NCBI GenBank assembly: GCA_023416875.1
Contig: JAEZGT010000335.1
Location: 1-10,134 of the forward strand
DNA length: 10,134 nt
Direction: 5' to 3'
Source of the DNA: Pseudomonadota bacterium
GTDB taxonomy: Bacteria; Pseudomonadota; Gammaproteobacteria; Pseudomonadales; Cellvibrionaceae
In this document: positions 1 through 5,546 of the stretch, piece after piece
How the letters are laid out: each line of letters starts with the position of its first letter
Numbering within the stretch: the stretch's first letter is position 1
Program-made: the position numbers and the translations under genes
The notes under the pieces: model-generated
What the model was told of the DNA's origin: nothing
Seen by the model: the letters and a program-made list of their open reading frames with translations, nothing else
Database searches by the model: none

Positions 1-779
1 GCTTTCTGATGATGCATCACCTGGGTGACAGCAACGGTTACGTGAGCATTTATCGAGCCGGCAGCGATCGCGTGGCCCTGGTGGGCGAAGGTATTCATTT
101 CAAAGCCAGCACCGGTGAATTGCTGCGGGAAGATCCGCCCCGCAGCCTGGTCGCGAATATCAATGAGTTTCTCACCGGGCTGCATTTACAGCACTTTGAA
201 CATTGGTTCCTGCGCTGGCTGTATGTGCTCGGCGGGCTTCTCGGCTGCGCCTGTATCGCCACGGGATTTATCTTTTTTGTCGAAAAACGCAAAAAGCAGC
301 ATGCGAAAGCCAGCAGTCAGGGCAGCCGCATCGTGGACGCCCTCGGCGTCACCGTGGTCACCGGTATGTTGGTAGCAACCGCGACCATGCTGGTGGCCAA
401 CCGCATGTTACCTGGCGACCTCATTGGCAAAGGTGAGTGGGAAAAGATGGCCTTCTGGGGAGCGTGGGCACTGACGCTGCTGCACGCTCTCCTGCGCAGC
501 GCGCCGGTCGCCTCCGGAAGAATCTCTCCGGCATGGCGTGAGCAATGTTGGGCATTGGCCGCACTGGCGTTCGCTGCGGTGGCGCTTAATTGGATTACCA
601 CGGGTGACCATCTGGGCCGCACTTTGTTTGCCTATTGGCCAGTGGCAGGGGTTGACCTGAGCCTGCTGGCTTGCGCGGCGTTGAGCGTCCTCGCAGCGCG
701 GGAGTTGCACCGTCGGGAGGTCATCCGCACGACGGTTGTGGATCAATCGCTGAAAGATCTAGAGGTGGCCCATGGCTGA
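1..779 (+). CDS. PepSY-associated membrane protein, 3' part (5' end outside window)
   Basis: The reading frame is open to the left edge, with codons in phase from base 3, so this is the C-terminal part of a longer protein. The first ATG in the window (base 9) is probably internal. Numbering from that ATG, a soluble stretch with PepSY-like character (about 10-40) is followed by an FEHWFLRWLYVLGGLLG segment (64-79) leading into the first membrane helix and a basic VEKRKK edge. About four more hydrophobic segments follow (near 112-130, 148-162, 180-196 and 208-230). This layout fits PepSY-associated TM-helix proteins, often found beside TonB-dependent siderophore receptors and thought to act in inner-membrane iron handling, possibly as ferric reductases. 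It overlaps the next gene by 8 bases, which implies translational coupling. The family call is by recognition of layout; the biochemical role is inference. Confidence 0.75.
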   Translation, partial: FLMMHHLGDSNGYVSIYRAGSDRVALVGEGIHFKASTGELLREDPPRSLVANINEFLTGLHLQHFEHWFLRWLYVLGGLLGCACIATGFIFFVEKRKKQHAKASSQGSRIVDALGVTVVTGMLVATATMLVANRMLPGDLIGKGEWEKMAFWGAWALTLLHALLRSAPVASGRISPAWREQCWALAALAFAAVALNWITTGDHLGRTLFAYWPVAGVDLSLLACAALSVLAARELHRREVIRTTVVDQSLKDLEVAHG

Positions 780-1095
780 TGCCGGTCTTTTATTTTTGGG
801 CGCCCTGTGCGCCTGGATCGGCATGGGGTTCCTGGCCCTGTCGCTGGAAGTGCACTGGCGGCAGGTTAGCAAGGCGTCGACCGGTCCTAACCAGAAGATG
901 TTGCGAACTGCAGGTGCGGCGGCACTGGTTGGCGCGTTGATGTTCTGCCTATCGGCAGATCACGCCTCCATGGCAGCACTGGTGTGGATAATGTTGCTCG
1001 CCGGATCCGCGTTTGTGGTGAGTATACTGCTGGCTTGGTCCCCTGTTTTACTACGGCCTTTGACCTTGGTTGTCACAGGCAAAACATCACGTTGA
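772..1095 (+). CDS. DUF3325 family small membrane protein
   Basis: This is a 107-residue, very hydrophobic protein. Three to four membrane segments are visible (about 4-24, 46-61, 67-88 and perhaps 90-101). A polar EVHWRQ stretch (26-31) follows the first helix, and the ALSLEVHWRQ pattern resembles DUF3325 proteins. In many Proteobacteria a DUF3325 gene sits directly after a PepSY-type gene, often with a DUF3649 gene nearby, in iron-uptake clusters; the same order is seen here. The start is supported by an AGAGGTG ribosome site at 761-767 and by the 8-base overlap with the upstream gene. No catalytic motif is visible. A role as accessory subunit of the PepSY protein is inferred from neighbourhood only. 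Confidence 0.7.
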   Translation: MADAGLLFLGALCAWIGMGFLALSLEVHWRQVSKASTGPNQKMLRTAGAAALVGALMFCLSADHASMAALVWIMLLAGSAFVVSILLAWSPVLLRPLTLVVTGKTSR

Positions 1096-1103
1096 ATTAG
1101 CAG

Positions 1104-1132
1104 TTGATTTCACCGCGATAGCTCCTTAGAAT
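1104..1132 (+). promoter_or_regulatory. Alternative sigma70-like promoter, TTGATT-17-TAGAAT
   Basis: TTGATT (1104-1109) and TAGAAT (1127-1132) are 17 bases apart, matching the consensus at 4/6 and 5/6 positions. It lies just after the DUF3325 stop codon. It may compete with, or be a chance neighbour of, the better Fur-overlapped promoter immediately downstream. Confidence 0.35.
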
Positions 1133-1161
1133 TCACAAGATCAAATGCGAATATTTATCAT
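1132..1161 (+). promoter_or_regulatory. Sigma70-like promoter overlapped by a Fur-like box
   Basis: TTCACA (1132-1137) and TATCAT (1156-1161) each match the -35 and -10 consensus at 5 of 6 positions, with an 18-base spacer. Transcription would start near A1169. The Fur-like palindrome at 1146-1160 lies in the spacer and covers most of the -10 element, the geometry expected for repression by iron-loaded Fur. The promoter call rests on consensus matching by eye. Confidence 0.55.
1146..1160 (+). promoter_or_regulatory. Putative Fur box (7-1-7 inverted repeat)
   Basis: TGCGAATATTTATCA matches the 7-1-7 Fur consensus TGATAATnATTATCA at 11 of 14 defined positions. It is in an AT-rich patch next to tonB and downstream of iron-uptake-type genes, where Fur control is expected. 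The left half-site is the weaker one (TGCGAAT). Binding is not proven by sequence alone. Confidence 0.55.
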
Positions 1162-1168
1162 TTAGATT

Positions 1169-1267
1169 AACTGCATCACAGTTTGATGCCTGCCCTTTCT
1201 TCATGATGTCCCCAGGGTGATGCTGCCCTGTACGTGTTTCAGCAAGGTAACCCCTTGCTGATTTTTT
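1169..1267 (+). ncRNA. Candidate iron-responsive small RNA, or attenuated tonB leader
   Basis: A transcript from the Fur-overlapped promoter would run about 99 nt from near A1169 to the T-run of a strong rho-independent terminator ending at 1267, all before tonB begins. Its 5' end can form AACTG/CAGTT (1169-1173 with 1179-1183) or, exclusively, GCATCA/TGATGC (1173-1178 with 1184-1189). A pyrimidine-rich, probably unpaired stretch follows (1190-1203), then a CAGGG/CCCTG hairpin (1213-1217 with 1226-1230), then the terminator. Size and layout resemble Fur-repressed RNAs such as RyhB and PrrF, but I recognise no primary-sequence homology. The other reading is a 5' leader of tonB with a transcription attenuator. 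The function is inference. Confidence 0.45.
1240..1267 (+). terminator. Rho-independent terminator upstream of tonB
   Basis: A perfect 8-bp stem CAGCAAGG (1240-1247) / CCTTGCTG (1253-1260) closes a TAACC loop and is followed by A and six T residues (1262-1267). The T-run exists only on the + strand, so it ends + strand transcripts. It lies 80 bases before the chosen tonB start. Transcripts from the PepSY/DUF3325 genes or from the Fur-overlapped promoter would stop here unless there is read-through. Confidence 0.8.
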
Positions 1268-1347
1268 CTGGATTCTATGTTGTTAGATTTGCTTACCCGC
1301 GAACCTTCTTCTTCCTCCGCGCAGGCCACATCTCGGGGCCGGGGCGC

Positions 1348-2028
1348 ATGAGCAGCCGCCTGCAATCCCTAGTTGCCCTTATCGGCGTAATCGCGCTTCA
1401 CGGTGGCGCTATTGGCCTCGCCTTGTGGACACCCGCACCCAAAACCCAGGAGCTGGTCCTACCGACAGTGCAGGGTATTCTGCTGCCGGCCCCTCCGGCG
1501 GAAACCGTACAAGCCCCCAGTGCCAAAGAGCAGCCCCCGGAACCCGTGCCACCGGAACCAGAAAAACCCAAGCCGAAACCCAAGCCCAAGCCAAAAGAGC
1601 CGCCAAAGCCCAAACCCCCGGTTGAATTGCCGCCATCGGAGAAAGCCATCAGCCAGCCGCAGGAAGTGATCGAGGAGGCACCACCGCCGCCGACCGCGCC
1701 GGCGGCCATGCCAGCGACGGAAGACAACGACAGCCTGGGCGCGCCGATCACGCCGCCACAGATGGATGCCAACCCGTTGAATAATCCGGCGCCGGCCTAT
1801 CCCGTGTTATCACGCCGCATGAAAGAACAAGGTGTGGTGCTGTTGGAAATTTTGATCCTCCCCGATGGCAGTGTCGGCGAGATCCATATAAAAGAATCCA
1901 GCGGCTTCAAGCGCCTGGATGAGACAGCGGTAAAAGCCGTGAAGCGCTGGCGTTACACCCCGGCCAAACGCGGTAGCACGGCGATCGAGTACTGGTATCT
2001 GCAACCAGTGGAATTTTCTCTCAATTAA
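1348..2028 (+). CDS. tonB: TonB energy-transducing protein
   Basis: TonB spans the periplasm and passes proton-motive force from ExbB-ExbD to TonB-dependent outer-membrane receptors for siderophores, heme or vitamin B12. The 226-residue product has an N-terminal membrane anchor (about 8-28) containing H18, matching the essential anchor histidine of E. coli TonB. A Pro/Lys-rich spacer follows (63-96, KP and EP dipeptides), then more Pro-rich linker. The TonB C-terminal domain (about 150-226) carries the family-typical AYPVLSRR, LPDGSV and AVKRWRYTPA segments. I chose the ATG at 1348 because the membrane anchor begins there and a G-rich stretch precedes it. An in-frame GTG at 1234 would add 38 residues but runs through the terminator hairpin. 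exbB and exbD follow at once, forming the usual complex operon. Iron control is likely from the upstream Fur-like site, although a terminator intervenes. Confidence 0.93.
   Translation: MSSRLQSLVALIGVIALHGGAIGLALWTPAPKTQELVLPTVQGILLPAPPAETVQAPSAKEQPPEPVPPEPEKPKPKPKPKPKEPPKPKPPVELPPSEKAISQPQEVIEEAPPPPTAPAAMPATEDNDSLGAPITPPQMDANPLNNPAPAYPVLSRRMKEQGVVLLEILILPDGSVGEIHIKESSGFKRLDETAVKAVKRWRYTPAKRGSTAIEYWYLQPVEFSLN
1534..1635 (+). repeat. Low-complexity Pro/Lys-coding tract of tonB
   Basis: The DNA consists of repeated CCC/CCG/CCA proline codons alternating with AAA/AAG lysine and GAA/GAG glutamate codons. It encodes residues 63-96, the rigid periplasm-spanning spacer of TonB. Such tracts can vary in length between strains by slippage. 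The opposite strand shows a glycine-rich shadow frame that is not a gene. Confidence 0.8.
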
Positions 2029-2052
2029 GCGAGTTTGAACGAGGTAACCCTT

Positions 2053-2790
2053 ATGAATAACCCTTACGGCATTGAGGCGCTCTGGACGCAAGGCGACATC
2101 GTCATCAAGACGGTTGCCGCCATCCTGCTGCTGATGTCAGTCGCGTCCTGGTACGTCATAGTGGTGCGCGCTTGGGGCCTGTTCCAGTTGCGCAAACCCG
2201 CGCGCGCGCTCGCCGACTTCTGGCATTCGCAAAGTTTTGCTGAAGGCCTGCATATGCTCGGCGCCAGCCGGCCGGACAATCACTTCCGCCATCTCGCGGA
2301 AGAAGGTCAGGCAGCCCTGGATCATCACAGCAATCACAAAACCGATCTGCACGGCCACCTACCCCTCGCGGAATGGCTCACCGCCTGTTTGCGCGGCTCC
2401 ATTGATGAGGCCGCCGAGCGGCTGCAAAGGGGCCTCGCTATTTTGGCGTCTGTTGGTTCCACAGCACCTTTTATTGGCCTGTTTGGTACCGTTTGGGGGA
2501 TCTATCACGCCTTGGTGGGCATCGGTGTATCCGGCCAAGCGAGCATCGACAAAGTCGCTGGCCCCGTCGGTGAGGCGCTGATCATGACGGCTTTCGGTCT
2601 GGCGGTGGCGATTCCGGCGGTACTCGGCTACAACGCCCTCACTCGCGGCAACAAAGGCATCCTCTCCAAGCTGAACCGCTTTGCTCACCAACTGCATGCG
2701 TATCTGATTACTGGTGCTCCGCCGGCCAAAGCTGCAGCACCGGTCACGCGCTTGGATAATCGCAAGCCGCAACAGCCGGAGGCGGTCTGA
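2053..2790 (+). CDS. exbB: ExbB proton-channel subunit
   Basis: ExbB belongs to the MotA/TolQ/ExbB family. It forms a pentameric inner-membrane channel around ExbD and uses the proton gradient to energise TonB. The 245-residue product has the expected three membrane helices (about 18-41, 128-153 and 173-193) with a large cytoplasmic segment between the first two. The GLFGTVWGI motif (142-150) and the GEALIMTAFGLAVAIP segment (173-188) are family hallmarks. T146, E174 and T179 line up with E. coli T148, E176 and T181, which lie along the proton path. The start is the ATG at 2053, preceded by GAGG (2041-2044); an in-frame TTG at 2035 lacks a good site. The gene begins 24 bases after tonB, and exbD follows after a single base. 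TolQ is the main alternative, but the tonB neighbour favours ExbB. Confidence 0.93.
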   Translation: MNNPYGIEALWTQGDIVIKTVAAILLLMSVASWYVIVVRAWGLFQLRKPARALADFWHSQSFAEGLHMLGASRPDNHFRHLAEEGQAALDHHSNHKTDLHGHLPLAEWLTACLRGSIDEAAERLQRGLAILASVGSTAPFIGLFGTVWGIYHALVGIGVSGQASIDKVAGPVGEALIMTAFGLAVAIPAVLGYNALTRGNKGILSKLNRFAHQLHAYLITGAPPAKAAAPVTRLDNRKPQQPEAV

Positions 2791-2791
2791 T

Positions 2792-3202
2792 ATGGCATTC
2801 GGTGGCGGATCTGACGACAGCGAGGTCATGAGCGAAATCAACATGACACCCCTGGTGGATGTCATGTTGGTATTGCTGATCATTTTTATCATCACGGTAC
2901 CGGTGCTGACCCATTCAGTGAAGGTGGATCTGCCGCGGGCAGATAACACGCTTAATGAAATCAAGCCGGACACCATCAATCTGGCGGTGACCGATAACGG
3001 GAGTATCCACTGGAACGAGATGACGATTTCCCCGGAAGAACTGGATCAACGCCTGCAGGCAGCAGCAGCGCAGCAGCCGCAGCCGGAAATTCATCTGCGC
3101 GGCGCGCGTACAGTCGCTTATGAACATGTGGTGCAGGTGATGGCGGCCGTTCAGCGCGCCGGCATTCTCAAACTCGGCTTTGTCACTGAACCCGGCCAAT
3201 AA
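2792..3202 (+). CDS. exbD: ExbD proton-channel subunit
   Basis: ExbD sits inside the ExbB pentamer and carries the single protonatable residue that drives motion. The 136-residue product has a short cytoplasmic start, then MSEINMTPLVDVMLVLLIIF (13-32), the classic ExbD/TolR motif. D23 matches the essential Asp25 of E. coli ExbD and is in the only membrane helix (about 22-41). A periplasmic domain follows with VDLPRA (45-50) and the terminal GILKLGFVTEP segment typical of the family. The start at 2792 is supported by GGAGG at 2778-2782, inside the end of exbB; upstream in-frame starts would overlap exbB strongly. Length is normal (E. coli ExbD has 141 residues). A strong hairpin seven bases after the stop closes the operon. 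Confidence 0.93.
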   Translation: MAFGGGSDDSEVMSEINMTPLVDVMLVLLIIFIITVPVLTHSVKVDLPRADNTLNEIKPDTINLAVTDNGSIHWNEMTISPEELDQRLQAAAAQQPQPEIHLRGARTVAYEHVVQVMAAVQRAGILKLGFVTEPGQ

Positions 3203-3208
3203 CTTTCG

Positions 3209-3237
3209 AAACACCCGCCAGCATTGGGCGGGTGTTT
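3209..3237 (+). terminator. Hairpin terminator after exbD
   Basis: AAACACCCGCC (3209-3219) pairs perfectly with GGCGGGTGTTT (3227-3237) around a 7-base loop, giving an 11-bp GC-rich stem. The T-run is short (the last three stem bases, then CCCCTT). The A-rich left flank would supply a T-tract on the reverse strand, so it could act in both directions. It separates tonB-exbB-exbD from modAB. Confidence 0.75.
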
Positions 3238-3327
3238 CCCCTTGCTCTCGAATCTTTGCGTCCATCTTGCCATTCCCGCCTTTGTCGCTCAGCATAGGCC
3301 CGCCTTCCGCCCACCAAAGGTTCTGTG

Positions 3328-4092
3328 ATGAGGCCAATTCACCTGCTGTATTTGGCAGTCCTGACATTATCGCTGCCCCTCAGCTCAAGCGCTGAAACCA
3401 TTAAAGTAGCCGTCGCCGCCAATTTCACCTCGACCATGAATGTGCTGGTCGCCGAATTTGAAAAATCCTCCGGCCATGAAGTGGATATATCTTTCGCTTC
3501 CAGCGGAAAAATCTACGCACAGATAATCAATGGCGCGCCCTATCACGCTTTTTTCTCCGCCGATCAAACAACCCCCGAAAAACTGGAAATCGTCGGCAAA
3601 GCTGTTCCCGGCACCCGCTTCACTTACGCCATAGGCGCCTTGGCGCTTTGGTCCGCCAAACCCAATTTTATTGACGGGCAAATACAGGTTTTGAAAACTG
3701 GACAATTCAACAAAATTGCGTTGGCCAACCCCAAATTGGCGCCCTACGGCGCCGCTGCAGTGGAAGTTCTGGAAAAATTGGATTTAGTGAAAGCAACACA
3801 ACCGAAATGGGTACAAGGGGAAAATATCGCTCAGACCTACCAATTTGTTTTCACCGGCAATGCCGATTTGGGGTTTGTGGCGCTGTCGCAGATTATGCAA
3901 GACGGTAAATTAAAAAGCGGATCTTATTGGCCAATTCCCACCGATTTGCATACGCCTATATTGCAGGAGGCGCAGTTACTGCTGCCGGGGAAAAACAACA
4001 TAGCGGCGCAAGAATTAATGGCGTTTATGCAATCGGGTCTGGCGAAGGCCATTATCCGATCGCACGGCTATCAAACAGCGGGCGAACAATAA
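3328..4092 (+). CDS. modA: ModA molybdate-binding periplasmic protein
   Basis: ModA captures molybdate (or tungstate) in the periplasm and delivers it to the ModB permease for molybdenum-cofactor enzymes. The 254-residue product has a signal peptide (1-22, cut after SSA to leave ETIKVAVAANF). Family features follow: VAVAANFTST (27-36), a SFASSGKIYAQI stretch (55-66) supplying oxyanion-binding serines, and HAFFSADQTTPEKLE shortly after. Later come ANPKLAPYGAAA and the GNADLGFVALSQI segment seen in ModA proteins. The start is the ATG at 3328 with AAAGG at 3316-3320; an in-frame GTG lies one codon earlier. The stop codon directly abuts the modB start. The gene is more AT-rich than the exb genes (22 G/C of 60 at 3661-3720). 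I see no ModE-type operator upstream. Confidence 0.9.
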   Translation: MRPIHLLYLAVLTLSLPLSSSAETIKVAVAANFTSTMNVLVAEFEKSSGHEVDISFASSGKIYAQIINGAPYHAFFSADQTTPEKLEIVGKAVPGTRFTYAIGALALWSAKPNFIDGQIQVLKTGQFNKIALANPKLAPYGAAAVEVLEKLDLVKATQPKWVQGENIAQTYQFVFTGNADLGFVALSQIMQDGKLKSGSYWPIPTDLHTPILQEAQLLLPGKNNIAAQELMAFMQSGLAKAIIRSHGYQTAGEQ

Positions 4093-4779
4093 ATGTTTAG
4101 CGACGCCGATATCGCCACGATTGTGCTCACCTTAAAATTGGCGACCATCGTCACTGTGCTCTTATTGCTGATCGGCACACCCATCGCGTTATGGTTGGCG
4201 CGCACGCGCTCATGGCTTAAAGGGCCGATCAGTGCAATTGTCGCCATGCCCTTGGTTTTGCCTCCTACGGTATTGGGATTTTATTTGTTAGTCGCCATGG
4301 GTCCAGAAGGCTTTGTCGGCAAATTCACCCAAAGTCTCGGTCTTGGCACTTTGCCTTTTACCTTTTGGGGACTGGTGGTGGCATCGGTGTTTTATTCGCT
4401 GCCCTTTGTGGTGCAGCCGATTCACAACGCCATTGAAGCCATAGGCACACGCCCTCTGGAAGCCGCTGCGACCTTGCGAGCGGGACCCGTAGATCGATTT
4501 TTCAGCGTGGTGCTGCCCCTCGCCAAACCCGGTTTTCTCACCGCCGCCATACTGGGATTTGCACATACAGTCGGTGAGTTTGGCGTGGTATTGATGATCG
4601 GCGGCAATATTCCAGGGGAGACACGGGTTGTATCGGTGCAAATCTACGATTATGTGGAAGCCCTGGAATATGCCAATGCCCATCGCCTGGCGGGGGCACT
4701 GGTGCTGTTTTCTTTTGCGATTTTGTTATGTCTTTATCTGGTCCACGACCGCTCCGCGCTGCGCAAAACTTACAAATGA
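4093..4779 (+). CDS. modB: ModB molybdate ABC transporter permease
   Basis: ModB is the inner-membrane channel of the molybdate importer; two copies normally pair with two ModC ATPases. The 228-residue length matches E. coli ModB (229). Five to six hydrophobic helices are visible (about 7-36, 46-69, 89-112, 147-172 and 199-217). The ATPase-docking EAA loop reads EAAATLRAGPVDRFFSVVLP (123-142) and is followed by the conserved GEFGVVLMIGGNIPGET (161-177). It starts on the base after the modA stop, so the two are translated together. No modC follows; the next gene has its own promoter and is unrelated. The intact EAA loop suggests that the protein still binds an ATPase encoded elsewhere. CysT/CysW-type sulfate permeases are a less likely alternative given the modA partner. 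Confidence 0.9.
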   Translation: MFSDADIATIVLTLKLATIVTVLLLLIGTPIALWLARTRSWLKGPISAIVAMPLVLPPTVLGFYLLVAMGPEGFVGKFTQSLGLGTLPFTFWGLVVASVFYSLPFVVQPIHNAIEAIGTRPLEAAATLRAGPVDRFFSVVLPLAKPGFLTAAILGFAHTVGEFGVVLMIGGNIPGETRVVSVQIYDYVEALEYANAHRLAGALVLFSFAILLCLYLVHDRSALRKTYK

Positions 4780-4781
4780 TT

Positions 4782-4814
4782 AACAGGCATCGGTTGACAC
4801 ACCGGGGGCCTGTT
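4782..4814 (+). promoter_or_regulatory. Inverted repeat after modB, overlapping the next promoter
   Basis: AACAGGC (4782-4788) pairs with GCCTGTT (4808-4814). Inside it, CGGT (4791-4794) pairs with ACCG (4801-4804) around a six-base loop. There is no T-run, so a classic terminator is doubtful. The repeat spans the -35 element and much of the spacer of the promoter at 4794-4822, which makes an operator role possible. No known regulator motif is recognised. Confidence 0.4.
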
Positions 4815-4822
4815 CCGATACT
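4794..4822 (+). promoter_or_regulatory. Sigma70 promoter for the lipoprotein trio, TTGACA-17-GATACT
   Basis: A perfect -35 element TTGACA (4794-4799) is separated by exactly 17 bases from GATACT (4817-4822, 4 of 6 matches). The predicted start, near 4829, leaves a short leader of about 24 bases before the first gene. This gives the trio transcription independent of modAB. Confidence 0.6.
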
Positions 4823-4852
4823 GCGCCCCACCTACAACAAGGAGTTTTTGTT

Positions 4853-5533
4853 ATGAATTTCACTTATCGATTCACTTCATTTTGTCTTGTTTTGATTTCT
4901 GCACTGCTCTTCGGCTGTACAGCCACGGAATCCCATCGGGTAGTCGAATCGCAAAAAGTGGTGTCCTACGGCACCGCCTACAACGGACCTAAAACCACTT
5001 TGGTGGTTGGCAATTTCCAAAACCGCTCGAATTATATGCAGGGCCTGTTTTCCTCCGGTGATGACCAGTTAGGCAATCAGGCCAAAACCATTCTGAAAAC
5101 CCATCTGCAACAAACCAACCGTTTCAAAGTCGTTGATCGCGACAATATGGCGCAAATACAGGAAGAGGCGCAGCTGCGCGGACAGAAACAGGCATTGCAG
5201 GGTGCACGTTATGCGGTCACTGGTGCTGTCACTGAATTTGGCCGCAAAGTGACGGGTGACAAACAGCTTTTCGGCATTCTCGGCTCGGGCAAAAATCAAA
5301 TCGCGTATGCCAAAGTGTCTCTGAATGTGGTGGATGTGCTGACCTCGGAAATTATTTATTCCACGCAAGGCGCCGGTGAATATCAATTAAGCGAACGTGA
5401 AATTGTCGGCTTTGGCTCCAACGCCGGTTACGACGCCACACTCAACGGCAAAGTCTTGAATTTCGCTATTACAGAAGCCGTCAATGAACTGGTGCGAGCG
5501 CAGGACAGCGGCCTTTTCAAGGTCAGCGAATAA
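4853..5533 (+). CDS. CsgG-family outer-membrane lipoprotein
   Basis: This 226-residue protein begins with a lipoprotein signal (1-21) and lipobox LFGC with C22. The next residue is Thr, so sorting to the outer membrane is expected. Family features include KTTLVVGNFQNRSN (47-60), the helix with THLQQTNRFKVVDRDNM (83-99), RYAVTGAVTEFGRKV (119-133) and AKVSLNVVDVLTSEIIYST (153-171). These match the order of elements in CsgG, the curli secretion channel, but the protein is shorter (CsgG has about 277 residues). The two stretches that form pore strands in CsgG (here about 131-150 and 175-200) look short, so pore formation is uncertain. No curli genes are nearby. The start has AAGGAG at 4839-4844. 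It heads a CsgG-DUF4810-DUF799 trio that recurs in other Gram-negatives without an agreed function. Confidence 0.82.
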   Translation: MNFTYRFTSFCLVLISALLFGCTATESHRVVESQKVVSYGTAYNGPKTTLVVGNFQNRSNYMQGLFSSGDDQLGNQAKTILKTHLQQTNRFKVVDRDNMAQIQEEAQLRGQKQALQGARYAVTGAVTEFGRKVTGDKQLFGILGSGKNQIAYAKVSLNVVDVLTSEIIYSTQGAGEYQLSEREIVGFGSNAGYDATLNGKVLNFAITEAVNELVRAQDSGLFKVSE

Positions 5534-5546
5534 GCAGGAAGCAGAC

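Noticed and set aside
1213..1230. CAGGG/CCCTG hairpin as a separate terminator
   Set aside because: The stem is only five base pairs with no T-run; it is better seen as internal structure of the candidate RNA.
1234..1347. N-terminal extension of tonB from a GTG at 1234
   Set aside because: It runs through the terminator stem and T-run, adds 38 residues before the membrane anchor, and lacks a good ribosome site.
1398..1772. 124-residue glycine-rich open frame on the - strand
   Set aside because: It is the mirror of the Pro/Lys-rich tonB tract; low complexity and no ribosome site.
2359..2979. 206-residue open frame on the - strand across exbB and exbD
   Set aside because: It lies opposite two well-conserved genes and shows no recognisable domain.
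3238..3327. Promoter or ModE operator for modA
   Set aside because: TTGCCA (3267-3272) has no good -10 partner at 16-18 bases, and no ModE-like TATATA palindrome is seen.
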